This document shows, in pieces, positions 21,561-32,180 of a stretch of 64,000 bases of DNA (the stretch's first letter is position 1; each line of letters begins with the position of its first letter). The position numbers were made by a program, and so were the translations under genes. The DNA lies in contig OZ038492.1 of NCBI GenBank assembly GCA_964036315.1, positions 41,679,095 through 41,743,094 of the forward strand, read 5' to 3'. Source of the stretch: Acanthosepion esculentum (taxonomy: Eukaryota; Mollusca; Cephalopoda; Sepiida; Sepiidae). The notes under the pieces were generated by a model, which was given only the letters and a program-made list of their open reading frames with translations, had not been told where the DNA came from and made no database searches.

Positions 21561-21565
<5 letters not shown>
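20825..21565 (-). mobile_element. Degenerate mariner/Tc1-like DNA transposon, internally deleted
   Basis: The minus strand keeps blocks of an IS630/Tc1/mariner-superfamily transposase: an N-terminal helix-turn-helix block (LRTVQCIRKELEDFNSDYEG), YMKYLEEVMIPSF, the second catalytic-aspartate block (WQQDSAPFHTNRRIQSWL) and a C-terminal ERETNKTTCNT..LNERIMAVF block (20,834-21,034). The segment that should hold the first catalytic aspartate is missing between DKKITPDLSN and AYMKYLEEV. The third catalytic position is also lost, where PQIAKTLDY stands for an expected D-containing motif. There are frameshifts between blocks. I could not define terminal inverted repeats with certainty. Confidence 0.75.
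21006..21401 (-). pseudogene. Mariner/Tc1-like transposase pseudogene, main frame
   Basis: A 131-codon open stretch holds the helix-turn-helix remnant followed directly by the second catalytic block with D in WQQDSAPFHT. The family's usual transposase is about 340 residues; here roughly half the protein is deleted. The C-terminus continues in another frame at 20,834-21,005. Inactive. Confidence 0.75.

Positions 21566-21606
<41 letters not shown>
21566..21606. repeat. (TA)n microsatellite
   Basis: Pure TA next to the mariner remnant's 5' end. Confidence 0.95.
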
Positions 21607-21607
<1 letters not shown>

Positions 21608-21940
21608 ATGATTTTCATCCTGCACAAAGACGGATTTCCTTTCGAGATAAATGGTTACAAATTAAGAGGCAGAGTTTATGCGTATACGTAGCGTAGATAA
21701 CGGTCACTACGAGATTTTACAGGTTAAAAATGAAATGAAATAATCATCGGAGTCGGGTCCACAAATTAGCGGTTCAGGAAGAAGCTGATGAAGTGGAACT
21801 TATATATTACCAATAGAATTCGACGGGAATAAGGATTTTATGGTACAATTTGCGTAAACTGTTGTGCCTCAGCTGTGGATAGAAGGTAGCTCGTCTGAAC
21901 ATTTCCCAGGGAAATGACGATAGAGCAGCAAGAAGCTTAC
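21607..21940. other. Unassigned moderately GC-rich sequence
   Basis: CGTCTGAACATTTCCCAGGG at about 21,890 resembles TAGTCTGAACACATTCCCTG at 29,296, hinting at a shared old repeat. No frame or family recognised. Confidence 0.35.
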
Positions 21941-22014
21941 ATATATATATATATATTTATATATATATATAGATAGATAGAGAGAGAGAGAGGGGAAAGA
22001 AGAGAAAGAAAAAG

Positions 22015-22050
<36 letters not shown>

Positions 22051-22132
22051 CGTATGAAACTGACAGCAATCATGCAGTGTTTTTTCTATGTCCACACGCG
22101 ATAATATACGTCCATAACAAATTAAATTACTC

Positions 22133-22191
<59 letters not shown>

Positions 22192-22194
22192 CTG

Positions 22195-22255
<61 letters not shown>

Positions 22256-22345
22256 TAATTTAATTTAAATATATATATATATATATATTAATTAATTTAA
22301 TTTAAATATATATATATATATATATAAATTAATTAAAATTGTTAT
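21941..22345. repeat. Compound microsatellites: TA, GATA/GA, CTAT, CT, AATT
   Basis: TA runs at 21,941-21,970 and 22,019-22,048, (CTAT)n at 22,132-22,192, (CT)n to about 22,216, then TA. The block closes with two copies of TTAATTAATTTAATTTAAAT separated by TA runs. Confidence 0.92.
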
Positions 22346-22563
22346 GGATGTATATATAGATATAACGCGTGTGGACATATATACATATATATATGTATAT
22401 AGATATGTGTATGTGTGTATACACACAGTGTGTATGTATGCACATTCCGTATGTACATTATTTTATGGTTCATTCAGTAACTACTTTTCGAAAAAGAATT
22501 CTTTTTTTGGCATATAATTCATTTATACGTTTCTTTATTTCATTATCTTAACATATACACGTA

Positions 22564-22565
<2 letters not shown>

Positions 22566-22638
<73 letters not shown>
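22566..22638. repeat. (CA)n then (TA)n
   Basis: CA repeat of about 40 bases followed by TA. Confidence 0.95.
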
Positions 22639-22643
<5 letters not shown>

Positions 22644-23165
22644 TCCTATTTGATTGTAATAGCTTATATATTGGCATATGCGTGTGTGCATTCATAGCAT
22701 CATCTATTCATCTGTGGTTTACAATAAAATATGAGTACGCCATTATTCACGCCTATTTCTTTTCAAATTTCCTTCATCTTTCAACTGATGAGAAACAAAA
22801 GCATCAATAGTGAATCGATAACGACGTCGATGACGATGACGCAAACAACGATCTCTGATCCCGGCACGCCGAACAACCTCCTCTAGCCCCGCTGATATTG
22901 TCGGAAAAAAAATGATGTACAGGCCTTTCTTGATTATTGTATTCCTCACAAGTTCCTTTTGTTTTTGTTTTCAAATTTCACGTGAACAAAAGCAGCAATG
23001 CGTTCATTTTCTTATCTAGTGCCTCACAACGACTTATCTAACCCCAAACTTTCTGTTTTCTGCTTTTAGTTTTTTCTTCCAAGATGAAACCCTGTCTGAG
23101 TTTACAAGTTCTGCTGACTGGTGACACATGGAGGCCAGGTCAAGAAATGCTTTGTGTATAGAACA

Positions 23166-23168
<3 letters not shown>
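22639..23168. other. No recognised feature
   Basis: A 68-codon minus-strand frame (22,743-22,949) is Arg-rich because of CGA/GAT-type short repeats and is not convincing. Confidence 0.45.

Positions 23169-23227
<59 letters not shown>
23169..23227. repeat. (TA)n microsatellite
   Basis: Pure TA, about 59 bases. Confidence 0.95.
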
Positions 23228-23232
<5 letters not shown>

Positions 23233-23916
23233 TTGATTCGTGATTGTGTTTGAGCGACAGAAGTTTTTGTTACTTTGAAATCAGTACATAGCAAGTCTAT
23301 GCCCGATGTTCGAAGTTTCTATAATAATTGATAGGTCATATGCTTCGAATAAGTTATACTCTTTCTTGGATCTTCGTTTCACTACAGCAAGCAAGAAATC
23401 TTATTTTGTGTTTGCAAAAAATAAAGAAAATCCTATGCGAGAAAGGTACGAAGAATGAAAGTATCTGTATAAGAACGAAAGAGAGAGGGAGATAAGGCGG
23501 TAGATAGACATTGGGGGAAATAGATAAGTCAAGAAATATGGGTAAAAAAGGGAAACATAACGAGTAATTGGAAAAAGGGTAGATTTAAGGGGGAATAAAA
23601 ATAGAATAAGTTAAATAAAAAAAATAGAGGTAAGTAAATTACTCTTAGGCAAGTTATACAAGAGAATCTTAATAATCGGCGGTTTCGAAATTTTTCTTAA
23701 TATATAATAAACGGTAATTCTTAATAAATGGGGTTGGGTGTTGGAGAAACATTTATAAGTTTCAAAAATGTGAATTTATTAAACGGATACGTAATCATCG
23801 CCAGAGTGGGGGGGGGGTATTTCTCAAAAATGTAAACTTTAACCTTGTTTATTTGGCATCTATCAGGAATAGATAAAGAAGTATGATATATGTTAATTGA
23901 TTGATTTTTTTTTCGT
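23228..23916. other. No recognised feature
   Basis: A-rich, partly purine-biased sequence (23,380-23,640) and a G run at 23,808-23,817. No gene seen. Confidence 0.5.
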
Positions 23917-23917
23917 T

Positions 23918-24076
23918 TTTTTACGGCTTATCAACCCTTCGTAGTTAATTTAAAGCCGAAACAGATTTTTGATTGTAAGCATAATTCTTTTATTTACCAG
24001 GGAATATTGCCTTAACAGATTGAGAATAACAAATGTTTTTTCCAGATACAATCCCTACTATTTAACCCATAGGGAA
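23918..24076 (-). mobile_element. SINE tail, GATAAGC subtype, truncated
   Basis: The minus strand ends AAATTAACTACGAAGGGTTG then ATAAGCCGTAAAA and includes CCCTATGGGTTAAATAGTAG. This is the 3' part of the 5S/tRNA SINE. Its head is missing; a family J LINE tail begins immediately to the right. Confidence 0.6.
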
Positions 24077-24089
24077 GAGGATAGACACA

Positions 24090-24532
24090 TCGTCTGCAGT
24101 CTCTCTCTCACAGACGCACCGTCGCCTCTCTCTGTCTCTTTTATAAAAACTTCCATGGTAATTGCTCCGATGAGCTGCTATCGCTTGTTCCCAGGCTCCA
24201 TGAATTCAAGCGTCCTACGAGACTGGCATCCCGTTCCCATCCTTTCACTGTTGAAACTGTTAAATGTAGACGTCTCTTCTACTCCAATAGCTTCATATCT
24301 CGCACCTCACGCCTATGGAACTCCCTTCCTCATTCCTGTTTCCCTGATGACTATGATCTCCAACTATTCAAGTGTAACGTCAATCGACGTCTCCAGTTGC
24401 CTTGATCTATCCTCTATCCTTCTCCAAATCCTTTCCTCTATCACTCCTATCTGCTCACGCTCCATTCCTCTGTAACCCCTTGCCTGCTAGTGGCTTCCAG
24501 CCTTGCCTGGGGTGAAAAGCTTAAAAAAAAAA
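24090..24532 (+). mobile_element. LINE family J 3' end with intact terminal frame
   Basis: From 24,109 to the stop at 24,403-24,405 the frame is open. It reads HRRTVASLCLFYKNFHGNCS, then HEFKRPTRLASRSHPF, FISRTSRLWNSLPHSCFP and FKCNVNRRLQLP. The 3' UTR ends GCCTTGCCTGGGGTGAAAAG and an A run at 24,522-24,531. It is 5'-truncated but less decayed than most copies. Confidence 0.85.
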
Positions 24533-24980
24533 TTCAACCGCAATGAGAGCTGATAAATATACCATGACGAAGTGAAAATTAACAAATTTTCGAAATTATG
24601 AAATGCGCTAATTATTTTGATCCGTTTAAATTTCAGTCTTATAGAATTTTGTATATTTACTTGTAAAAACAGATGTTAGTTTCAGTATATATCATGGGTT
24701 TGTATATTTAAAACTGAGTCATTTTTGCATTTTTTTAGTACATTTAGTACTGTTTTCATCAAGTCTTCTCCTTTTTAACAATGCAATACTACTTAGAACC
24801 TCACTTTTTCCACTACTAATGTGAGTTTCCTTCCTAATCTTTTGTTTGAAGTTGTGTGTAAGGTCAACATCATGGTTATAACGTTCGAGTTACATGTGTT
24901 ATCCATTTTAGTTGTTGCTGCAGTTGAAAATCCTCAAACTATGTGATTTCTGTTCTCTGGTACAGTTATTTGTGATTCTG
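24533..24980. other. No recognised feature
   Basis: AT-rich sequence with no recognised feature. Confidence 0.5.
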
Positions 24981-24984
24981 TAGA

Positions 24985-25160
24985 GCTAGTCCACGATGCC
25001 AGTGAATAAAACCAATATTCTCACGGATGAAGAGGAGACGTGAGGGAACAGAAATTTGGTTCTATAGAAGGATGCAGAGAGTAGCATGTAAGGAACATGT
25101 GAGGAACGAATAACATTTAAGAAGGAATATGGAAACAATAAAAGAGACGTTTAAAACGTT
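24985..25160 (+). mobile_element. LINE family R tail, left part of a SINE-split copy
   Basis: TCTCACGGATGAAGAGGAGA then GGTTCTATAGAAGGATGCAG follow the R.LEA..WFYRRM order of the RTE-like tail. The element appears to resume at about 25,453 after the SINE. Confidence 0.55.
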
Positions 25161-25164
25161 ATGT

Positions 25165-25452
25165 GACATGGCAGGGTAGAGGAATGGATAGCGGCTCGGA
25201 CTGAGGAATCGGAGAGCCGAGTTCGAATTCCAGTGAAATCCATTACATCCACTTACGTGCTAATAGGTTTTAATCCTCTTCTCCCACCCCCAGCTGTGGG
25301 AAAATAGCAGGACAGACCGGGTTCTATAGCCTTGGATGGCAAGTGGTCTACCGCAGAAAGAAATGGCAAATCTACCTTGTCAGTCATGTATCGAAAGATA
25401 CATGATCGCCTAAGAGTGTATCATAGATGGCACATAACTGACTGACTGATAT
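25165..25452 (+). mobile_element. tRNA-type SINE, (ACTG)n tail subtype
   Basis: One of the best preserved copies. The A-box region is AATGGATAGCGGCTCGGACT and the B-box GAGTTCGAATTCCAG. Then come CCATTACATCCACTTACGTG, GGTCTACCGCAGAAAGAAAT and a final TAACTGACTGACTG. There is no 5S head. It sits inside a family R LINE tail in the same orientation. I could not define a clean target duplication. Confidence 0.85.
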
Positions 25453-25640
25453 ATCATGAGTGAAAAGGGCTTGAAGACTTTGACACTGAAGGTGAGATTA
25501 GAAGAGGGTAACAGCGAGAAACCTACCGTATAACTTTGTATAAATGCGTGGCAAAACATAGATGGGAGTGATAGGAGACAAAATAAGCGCTACCAAGGAT
25601 AGGAAGATGTGGATAGTTATGTTCCGAAGGGGAGCGGTAC
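25453..25640 (+). mobile_element. LINE family R tail, right part of the split copy
   Basis: ATCATGAGTGAAAAGGGCTT reads IMSEKGLEDFDTEGEIRR, matching the HIM..GLE.L.L.G.IEG segment that follows the MLRI motif in other R copies. Confidence 0.6.
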
Positions 25641-25813
25641 CTAATAGATATAATTGGTCGCTTTTATTGATCGCAAATTTTATCAAATTCCCAGCATCAT
25701 ATTTAGTGTTTATATCATTATTGCTAGTGTACCCGTGTCGTCAAATATGACGGAATGTTAGAAAGCTGAGATAAAGAATACACAACTGAAATCGAGGCGA
25801 ATGAACTGTTTCC

Positions 25814-25817
<4 letters not shown>

Positions 25818-25867
<50 letters not shown>
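25818..25867. repeat. (TA)n microsatellite
   Basis: Pure TA. Confidence 0.95.
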
Positions 25868-25869
<2 letters not shown>

Positions 25870-25918
25870 AACACACACACACATATATATATATATGTGT
25901 GTGTGTGTGTGTTTGTTT
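25868..25918. repeat. (CA)n(TA)n(TG)n palindrome
   Basis: ACAAACACACACACACA, then TATATATATATA, then TGTGTGTGTGTGTGTTTGT. The last segment is the complement of the first, giving a perfect hairpin. Confidence 0.9.
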
Positions 25919-26400
25919 TTGTGTGTATGTATATGAAAATTAAAAAAAGTGTGTTACTTAGCTATGAGTGATTCATTATTATATAGATCGCTTTTTGCTT
26001 AATATATTTTCAAATCTTTATGTATTTAATATAAGATTATAATGAAAATATCTCTGAGAAGAAAAATAGTAACAGTAGAATGAATATGACGGTGATGACA
26101 AAGAGCATTTCAAGACAAATTTGAAGCAAGCCGATCACTTAATAGATAGATGTATTTGAGTGCCTTACATGAACACTTAAAACTACTATCTAAGAAACAT
26201 AAAGGAACTGATCAATTAAACGGGTTATTTTGCTCGAGAAATAATTATGTTTAAATGCAGATAAATATTTTATTTGTATAGATTTTTATGACTAAGGGAA
26301 GTAATCACTCATAAATTTGCTAAAGTAAGTTGATTTACCTCCCTTTTCTCTACATCTGGGACAGGAAATATAGAAATATATACACAGTGAAAATTATTAC
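25919..26400. other. No recognised feature
   Basis: AT-rich; nothing recognised. Confidence 0.5.
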
Positions 26401-26408
26401 GAGTTTTG

Positions 26409-26444
<36 letters not shown>

Positions 26445-26454
26445 GTTATTATTA

Positions 26455-26493
<39 letters not shown>
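26409..26493. repeat. (ATT)n microsatellite
   Basis: ATT repeat with GTT and ATC interruptions. No family D LINE is attached here, so it is an apparently empty TAA site. Confidence 0.93.
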
Positions 26494-26495
<2 letters not shown>

Positions 26496-26892
26496 GTCGT
26501 TGTTAAATTTGTTTTTAAGATTTTTTTCTTGTTTTTATTTTTTGCTTTAGGATGGAATAAAATAAATATTACCTGCACCTTTTTTACATTACACGTTGGG
26601 TTTTGCATGATGTGATTAAGGTCACTGCAGACATTCGATGTCTTTTTTTTTCATTTCGCTTTAGTTGTCGTCATCTAATGCTTATTTGTTTATTTTCTTT
26701 CAGTTCCGTGTTGTAGAGGGAAAAGTTTAGCCTTAGGTAGAAAATCTTTCTTTCTTTGTCTTCACTTGTGTTTCTTTTGTTTGTTTTTTTTTTTCGATTC
26801 GTGACGAAAGGTTATATTTCCCGGTTTCATGTGAGTAACCTTCCTCGTCCGATTCTATACCATAAAAGTATCTGAGATTTTTTTTCTTCAAA

Positions 26893-26942
26893 GAAAGAAA
26901 GAAAGAAAGAAAGGAAGAATGAAAGAAAGAAAGAAAGAAAGA
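26893..26942. repeat. (GAAA)n microsatellite
   Basis: AAAGAAAG repeat, interrupted once. Confidence 0.9.
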
Positions 26943-27064
26943 ATTTATTAAAGTAAATCATGATCGACGAAGAACAATAAACGTATGTGTCAAAATAAAA
27001 GAGACGATTCCATAATAATTTAAACTAGTCCCTTCAAACGAATAACGTCAGTTAAGCAACATGG

Positions 27065-27290
27065 CATGCAGTCGAGGTTGTCCGGGGGTAGTTTCTCTAA
27101 AATTCAACCTTGTTCACATGTTCAGTCAATGCAATGCTCAGCCTCCTTCTGCAGAACCACATTTCTGTTGCTTCCAGTTTCTTCTTCACCTGTGAGGAAG
27201 CTGTCCATCATTCACTGCAATATAGGCGGACCGATATTACATACAATTCAGTATCTTTTTCTTTCTCCCGGAATAAATAAATAAATTCAC
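27065..27290 (-). mobile_element. LINE family R tail fragment
   Basis: The minus strand order (complement of GTTCACATGTTCAGTCAATG and GCCTCCTTCTGCAGAACCAC) matches the WFYRRMLRI..VEH.. segment of family R. Heavily decayed. Confidence 0.55.
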
Positions 27291-27424
27291 TTAGAAAACA
27301 TCCCTTGTCTGACTCCTCTTTCTATGTAGATTTGAGTACACACAGAATTCTTTATTTAATATATATATATATTAATAAAAAATACCCCAAGTTACTCTTA
27401 CAGTAGTATTCTCCTGTTTCAATG

Positions 27425-27858
27425 TGCCCCGTTTCTTAAGGGCGTGCGTACATGGTCCTCCACAATTTCCTACTCTTTTTATCTCTTGGAAAAGTTTCCC
27501 TATTCTCTTATCCCTTTACAAATGCGCGTTAGGTAAACCAATCGCTGTTTCCCCCTGTCCCTCTAAACTTTAATAAATCCCAGTGTGAGTTACATTTGCC
27601 ATGCTTTCTTTTTTTTATTTATCCTGGAAATTTCATCTGTTTCTTTCAAATACTAAATATGAGAATCCCTTTTGTTTCCATTTTCCTTAAGATTTCTTCG
27701 TTGTTCACACATTCTGTTGATGCCATTCTCAGCATCCTTCTGTAGAAACACACGAGTCTCCTCTTCACCCTTGAGGAGATTTTCCGCCATCCACTACCAT
27801 ATACTACTATTGCATAAGGATTTCGTTTTTCAGTCGCGGTCTAACAATTGCTGCATTG
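27425..27858 (-). mobile_element. LINE family R tail, second copy, cut by mariner
   Basis: The minus strand carries the same R tail including the complement of GTTCACACATTCTGTTGATG and of CTTCTGTAGAAACACACGAG. Its left end (27,440-27,560) has the terminal KRQ..LL.A..DR.LW part. The clean mariner at 27,861-28,749 is inserted immediately to the right. Confidence 0.55.
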
Positions 27859-27860
27859 TA

Positions 27861-28749
27861 CGAGGGTCATTCAATAAATAAGTTGAATTTTTCGGTATAA
27901 GGACTTCTAATACATATAGAAGCTTACTCTTTTTTTTGTTTTACTTCTTTTTCACATGGATTTAATTTCTTTTGCAGATTAAAAAAAACTTTGAGAGTTT
28001 TGGCGATTAACAAAGATGGCCGACTAAGAAGCATGCTCCAGGATTGAACAGCGGTCAGTTATCAAGTTTTTGGTTGCTGAAGGGTGTAAACCAGTTGAAA
28101 TTCATAGGAGAATGTCAACTGTGTATGGTGCCACATGTTTCAGCCAAAATAATGTCTACAAGTGGGCGAAATTGTTTAAAGAAGGACGAGGCAGTGTTGA
28201 GGATGAAGACAGGCCTGAGAGGCCTACAGAAGTGAAGTCTCCTGAGGTGATCGAATCAGTCAATGACCTCATTCAGTCTGACAGAAGGGTGACAGTGGAT
28301 GACATTGCAATGACTTTGAGCTTATCTGTTGGGACAAACGCAGGGGTCATCAGTCAGAATGAGTCATCTTGCATCATGACCACGCAAGGCCTCACACAGC
28401 AGCCCAAACGGTGCAGACCATCAACGAGCTGGGCTGGGAACTGCTCCCTCACCCCCTTACAGCCCAGACCTTGCCCCTTCAGACTTTCACCTGTTTGGTC
28501 CCTTGAAAGCGTTCACGAGAGGCACGAAGTTTAAAAGTGACGATGAAGTCAAAAGTGTTGTGAGCGACTGGCTGAGACATCAGTCCAAAGATTTTTAAGG
28601 TTAGGGAATACGGAAACTTGTGCACAGATGGGAAACGTGTGTGACAGTGCTGGGAGACTACGTCGAAAAATAATTTAAAAAAGTAAGTTTCTATCTGTAT
28701 TAGAAGTCCTTATACCGAAAAATTCACCTTATTTATTGAATGACCCTCG
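27861..28749 (+). mobile_element. 889-bp mariner element with 69-bp inverted ends, internally deleted
   Basis: The terminal inverted repeats (27,861-27,929 and 28,681-28,749) start CGAGGGTCATTCAATAAATA and differ at only about 4 positions. TA lies on both sides (27,859-27,860 and 28,750-28,751), the Tc1/mariner target duplication. The inside holds a transposase joined from its N-terminal ~95 residues and C-terminal third. Near-identical ends indicate recent mobilisation, probably by a transposase supplied in trans. Confidence 0.93.
28016..28598 (+). pseudogene. Mariner transposase, deleted and frameshifted
   Basis: The start ATGGCCGAC is followed by a stop at codon 4 (28,025-28,027). The frame then continues through a helix-turn-helix region (FLVAEGCKPVEIHRRMSTVY; SQNNVYKWAKLF) to the mariner linker GRGSVEDEDRPERP. 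After about MTLSLSVGT the central region, including the first catalytic aspartate, is deleted. Sequence resumes in another frame with HHDHARPHTAAQTVQTINEL (second catalytic D at about 28,378). One C is missing from a C run near 28,449-28,453, which shifts the frame again before SPDLAPSDFHLF (third catalytic D) and the C-terminus, ending TAA at 28,596-28,598. Family length is about 345 residues; here about 190 remain. Confidence 0.9.
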
Positions 28750-28751
28750 TA

Positions 28752-29085
28752 CATTAACATGATGATATTCGTAGATGTGAATATATTGGGAAGAAAGACA
28801 GAGTCATTTTTAGCAAGCGAATCTATCAAACCATAACTAATACGTAGTAAGTTTGATATTCACGAACAACAACAAAATGTAGCTTTGTTTCAGACTACAC
28901 TAAAGTCAGAGGTTACGTATACAGTGAGCAAAACGTGCGCTGTTGCACGTGGAAATAATTATTGATATAATCTCAAATTGTTTTTTACTCATGTTCAACC
29001 TATACAAGTTACAAGAGCCACTCATGGTAGAGAGTTGTTGCGTGAGTGCTATGTGTAAGGTGCGCAGTTTATACTGATATATGCG
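28752..29085. other. No recognised feature
   Basis: Flank of the mariner insertion; nothing recognised. Confidence 0.5.
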
Positions 29086-29640
29086 AAAGATAACGTTTAA
29101 CCCTAGACTTGAACAAGTTAAGATTGTAGGGGTCAGGAGAGCATCCTCCAGGGAAACTATTAGACAAATCAATATTTCTTGGGAAAAATGTATCCGACTG
29201 GATACGAAGGGAATGAGAGTGGTTCATCTAAATGTACACGTTGTGGAGGGTCTTAGATTGGAGATTTAGAGGTGGGGAAGCTAAGGAATGTAGCTAGTCT
29301 GAACACATTCCCTGGAAATAGCGATAGACTTGAAAAGTTTCATCTGTGGGAATGTTGTTGTAAGGTGGAAAACAATTCAAGCCTGGAGAGGGAAAATTGG
29401 GCAGCACCAACCCAGAATGGTGGCAGTCTTCTATTTTCAGCGTTATCTGGTTCTTGGGAAGGTAGAGCATATCAGGATGAATCAAGTACTTACTTGGCCG
29501 GTACGGGGAACAGACAATTTTGCCAGCATTTTTAGCGATGGATCGTATATAAACAAATTTCGCTTGAGGTTTAAAGTGAGCTTCAGTACCATTAGGCTTT
29601 CATGACAAGGAGACTCCTTGAGGGTACATGATCATTGTAA
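29086..29640 (+). other. Unassigned GC-richer segment, possible old retroelement
   Basis: Several overlapping 60-90 codon frames and higher GC than the flanks suggest decayed coding repeat. TAGTCTGAACACATTCCCTG recurs in diverged form at about 21,885. No domain recognised. Confidence 0.35.
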
Positions 29641-30010
29641 TAGGTATAACTACAAGGGATACTCGGTGATGATGGAACATTACTTGTTTGTTTTTTGACT
29701 TATTGAATTTGACCAGCTAGTATTCCCCATTGAGTTGTTATAGATCAGAGCATCTTTTATCATTATCAAAGATCAGTTTCCAAGCCCTGGTGTGAGTGTA
29801 TCATCTGTTTTATCATCTGGTTAATCGCACAAATGTGACCTTGTGACAGACTATACAACACTAGTGAATATTTATAATTGAATTAACGGAACCGTTAAGA
29901 TAAAATAAATCAATGGTTTTTAAAAACGCTAGAATAAACACACGGGAAACTCAACGAAAATGAGGTTGGTTGATTTCATGTATTAACACGTATTAGTTTA
30001 TTTCATGTCT
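29641..30010. other. No recognised feature
   Basis: AT-rich; nothing recognised. Confidence 0.5.
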
Positions 30011-30014
30011 ATAT

Positions 30015-30105
30015 TTGCTGTTAGGCACCCAATGAAGATCGAAGTCTTTACTCAGTAATAACGGCCAATCATACTAACCTGACTAAGTAAGACATAACAG
30101 AATGA
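30015..30105 (-). mobile_element. tRNA-headed SINE S2, diverged head
   Basis: The complement of TTAGGCACCCAATGAAGATC and ACTCAGTAATAACGGCCAAT corresponds to the T arm, acceptor and anticodon region of the S2 head at 20,594-20,682. No body follows clearly. Confidence 0.5.
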
Positions 30106-30184
30106 TAAAAAAAATAATGTGCTAGAATTAAGTATTATTTTTCATTTTATTTTTTAAAATTATTTTTTAATTATAACTTGTAAT

Positions 30185-30392
30185 TTTCCCTGATAGATAC
30201 AATCTTCAAAAATGTAAATGCAACATCAATTGCCATTTCATATCTTCTTGAATCACGTTCATATTTTGTCCTTTCCTCAATCCTCCCTATACTGAGTCTT
30301 TTCTATCACTTTCAGTCTCTCTACCCCAATGCGTATAAGTGGCATTCCCGACTTGATTGGGGGTGAAATGATTAAAATAATTAAAAGAAAAC
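30185..30392 (+). mobile_element. LINE family J 3' end
   Basis: GATACAATCTTCAAAAATGT then AAATGCAACATCAATTG is the YNLQ.FKCNVN region. It is followed by a T/C-rich UTR and the end GACTTGATTGGGGGTGAAAT with an A-rich tail. Confidence 0.7.
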
Positions 30393-30639
30393 ATGTTCCT
30401 TTAAGACGTAGTGTGAATACGGCTGGCCACAAATTCCTTTTCTGTATTATCTCTGAATTGGTGTAGATTCTTGAAAAATATATGAGAGTTACCCATAATC
30501 CACGGTTGAAATTCCGAGTTTTCTTTTCTAACACTCGTTGCCAGCCAAGATTAAAGCTACTAGTCCACATTTATAGTTAATAAAAAGCATTTGGAGAAGG
30601 AGAAACCTTTCCATATCGTTATCTAAAGTATTTGTGCGA

Positions 30640-31165
30640 AAGTAAATGCAACTGACGAGACAGGGATCTGTACTCGAGTCACCGATTCCATATTCCGTAG
30701 TCTTGGGCATGATAAACTACATCTGGCAGCAAGGCCTCTGACTGGGAGATTGTAGGTTTCAAGGAGTGTGGAAACACGTTTAATTACTGTTATTCCTAAA
30801 GTCCACACTGCTTCGGGGTGGTAGAACCTGTTGAGGTCCCAACTATGGGTAAATAATAAAACTGCAAGCAAAAACAAAACACTAGGAAAGTATAAAAAAA
30901 CACATTTGTATATTAAAAATAACATCAATGCATTTTTATATGAAAGGAATTACCAGCAATACCTATTTATAGCAAAATTACCAATAATACAATTTTATAT
31001 CAAAATTGCCTGCAATACATTTTATCTGGAGTTGAAGGCATACGATTACATTCAAAATATGTTTAGTTGAAGCCATAAATTGCTTTAAAAATATGTAGAT
31101 TTCGGTATAAAATAAACTATAGTGTTTTATATGCCACTAAACGAAATCAAGCAAACAACCAACAT
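30640..31165 (+). mobile_element. VNTR-SINE, copy 1
   Basis: The head GGCATGATAAACTACATCTG, then GCAGCAAGGCCTCTGACTGG and TTAATTACTGTTATTCC is followed by units of about 30-35 bp containing TACATTTTTATA..AAAATTACCAGCAAT at 30,900-31,020. The tail GTTGAAGCCATAAATTGCTT, then TTATATGCCACTAAACGAAA completes it. The upstream 60 bases contain a B-box-like GTACTCGAGTCACCGA on the opposite sense. It appears non-coding. Confidence 0.75.
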
Positions 31166-31302
31166 GAAAAAATTATTTCATTACATTAATCCATTCGACA
31201 ATTTCATCAAGAAATAAAATTGTATTCCAAAATATAACTTCAATAAATCCCTAGCATAAAACACATACATCACCGCCTTTAGCAATTATGTCCTCACAAA
31301 CA

Positions 31303-31303
<1 letters not shown>

Positions 31304-31385
<82 letters not shown>
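31304..31385. repeat. (TA)n microsatellite
   Basis: Pure TA, about 80 bases. Confidence 0.96.
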
Positions 31386-31387
<2 letters not shown>

Positions 31388-31394
31388 TTCCTAA

Positions 31395-31655
31395 GAAAGT
31401 TATGCGTGCAAATAGTACGCAGGGGGCTACAGAAAGTGAAAGTGAGAGAAATGACAGGGTATATAGGGACTGAAGAACGGATAAAAGATGAAAGTTTTTC
31501 AAGTCAGCGGAAGATGGCGGTTGACATTGCACTTCGATTTTTGAAGATTGTGATTATCAGGGAAGCAATTAAGAAAAAGGGGGGTCCACTGTCTGGAAGT
31601 GTGACGTTCATCTATTTAAACAGTAAGAGGTAGGACCTAGATGTCAATCTAATTG
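31395..31655 (-). mobile_element. LINE family J 3' end
   Basis: The minus strand resembles other J UTR and tail copies. The complement of GGCGGTTGACATTGCACTTC is the FKCNVNR-type codon stretch, followed by the complement of GAAGATTGTGATTATCAGGG (YNL..FP). The extreme 3' end is replaced by the TA microsatellite. Confidence 0.6.
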
Positions 31656-31754
31656 CACGTTTAAATTCAGGGGCACCCGAGAAAAAAGCTCGTCAGACAA
31701 AAGCTGTATGTCATCTAACATGTATTCAATTGGAAAGCAGAATAAAATATTTTG

Positions 31755-31845
31755 ATTACTTCAAATCTCTCAAGAAATAATTAAATTTCGGCATTAGGTG
31801 ACCCATAAGGAGTTGACGTGCCGTTAAACAGGCAAATCAAATCAA
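31755..31845 (+). mobile_element. VNTR-SINE 3' tail fragment
   Basis: AAATTTCGGCATTAGGTGAC, then CCATAAGGAGTTGACGTGCC and GTTAAACAGGCAAATCAAAT matches the tails at 33,860-33,930 and 55,505-55,570. Confidence 0.65.
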
Positions 31846-32100
31846 ATGAACTCCCAAGTGAGGTCCTTGTAATACCACATTAATCTGACAAATCGTTAAA
31901 GCATTTCTTTTTCCGCACCGATAACCGTTACACTACCTACATTTCATGTGAATCAGTTACTGAAAATGGAGAAAATGAACAAGAAGAAAGAAAGAATATA
32001 AGATGAAAAATTAAGTGATGTGCAAGAAAAAAAAGGAAAAGAACATGAACTGGTGGATAAATAAATAAATAATAATACATAAAAAGAAACAAAATGATAA
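31846..32100. other. No recognised feature
   Basis: A-rich; no feature recognised. Confidence 0.5.
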
Positions 32101-32104
32101 GTTA

Positions 32105-32180
32105 GAAGAAGAAGAAGAAGAAGAAGAAGAAGAAGAAGAAGAAGAAGAAGAAGAAGAAGAAGAAGAAGAAGAAGAAGAAT
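32105..32180. repeat. (GAA)n microsatellite
   Basis: Pure GAA/AAG repeat of about 75 bases. Confidence 0.97.

Noticed and set aside
30623..30928. 101-codon minus-strand frame with LSCPRLRNMESVTRVQIP
   Set aside because: Typical translation of tRNA-like and VNTR-SINE sequence; no host domain.
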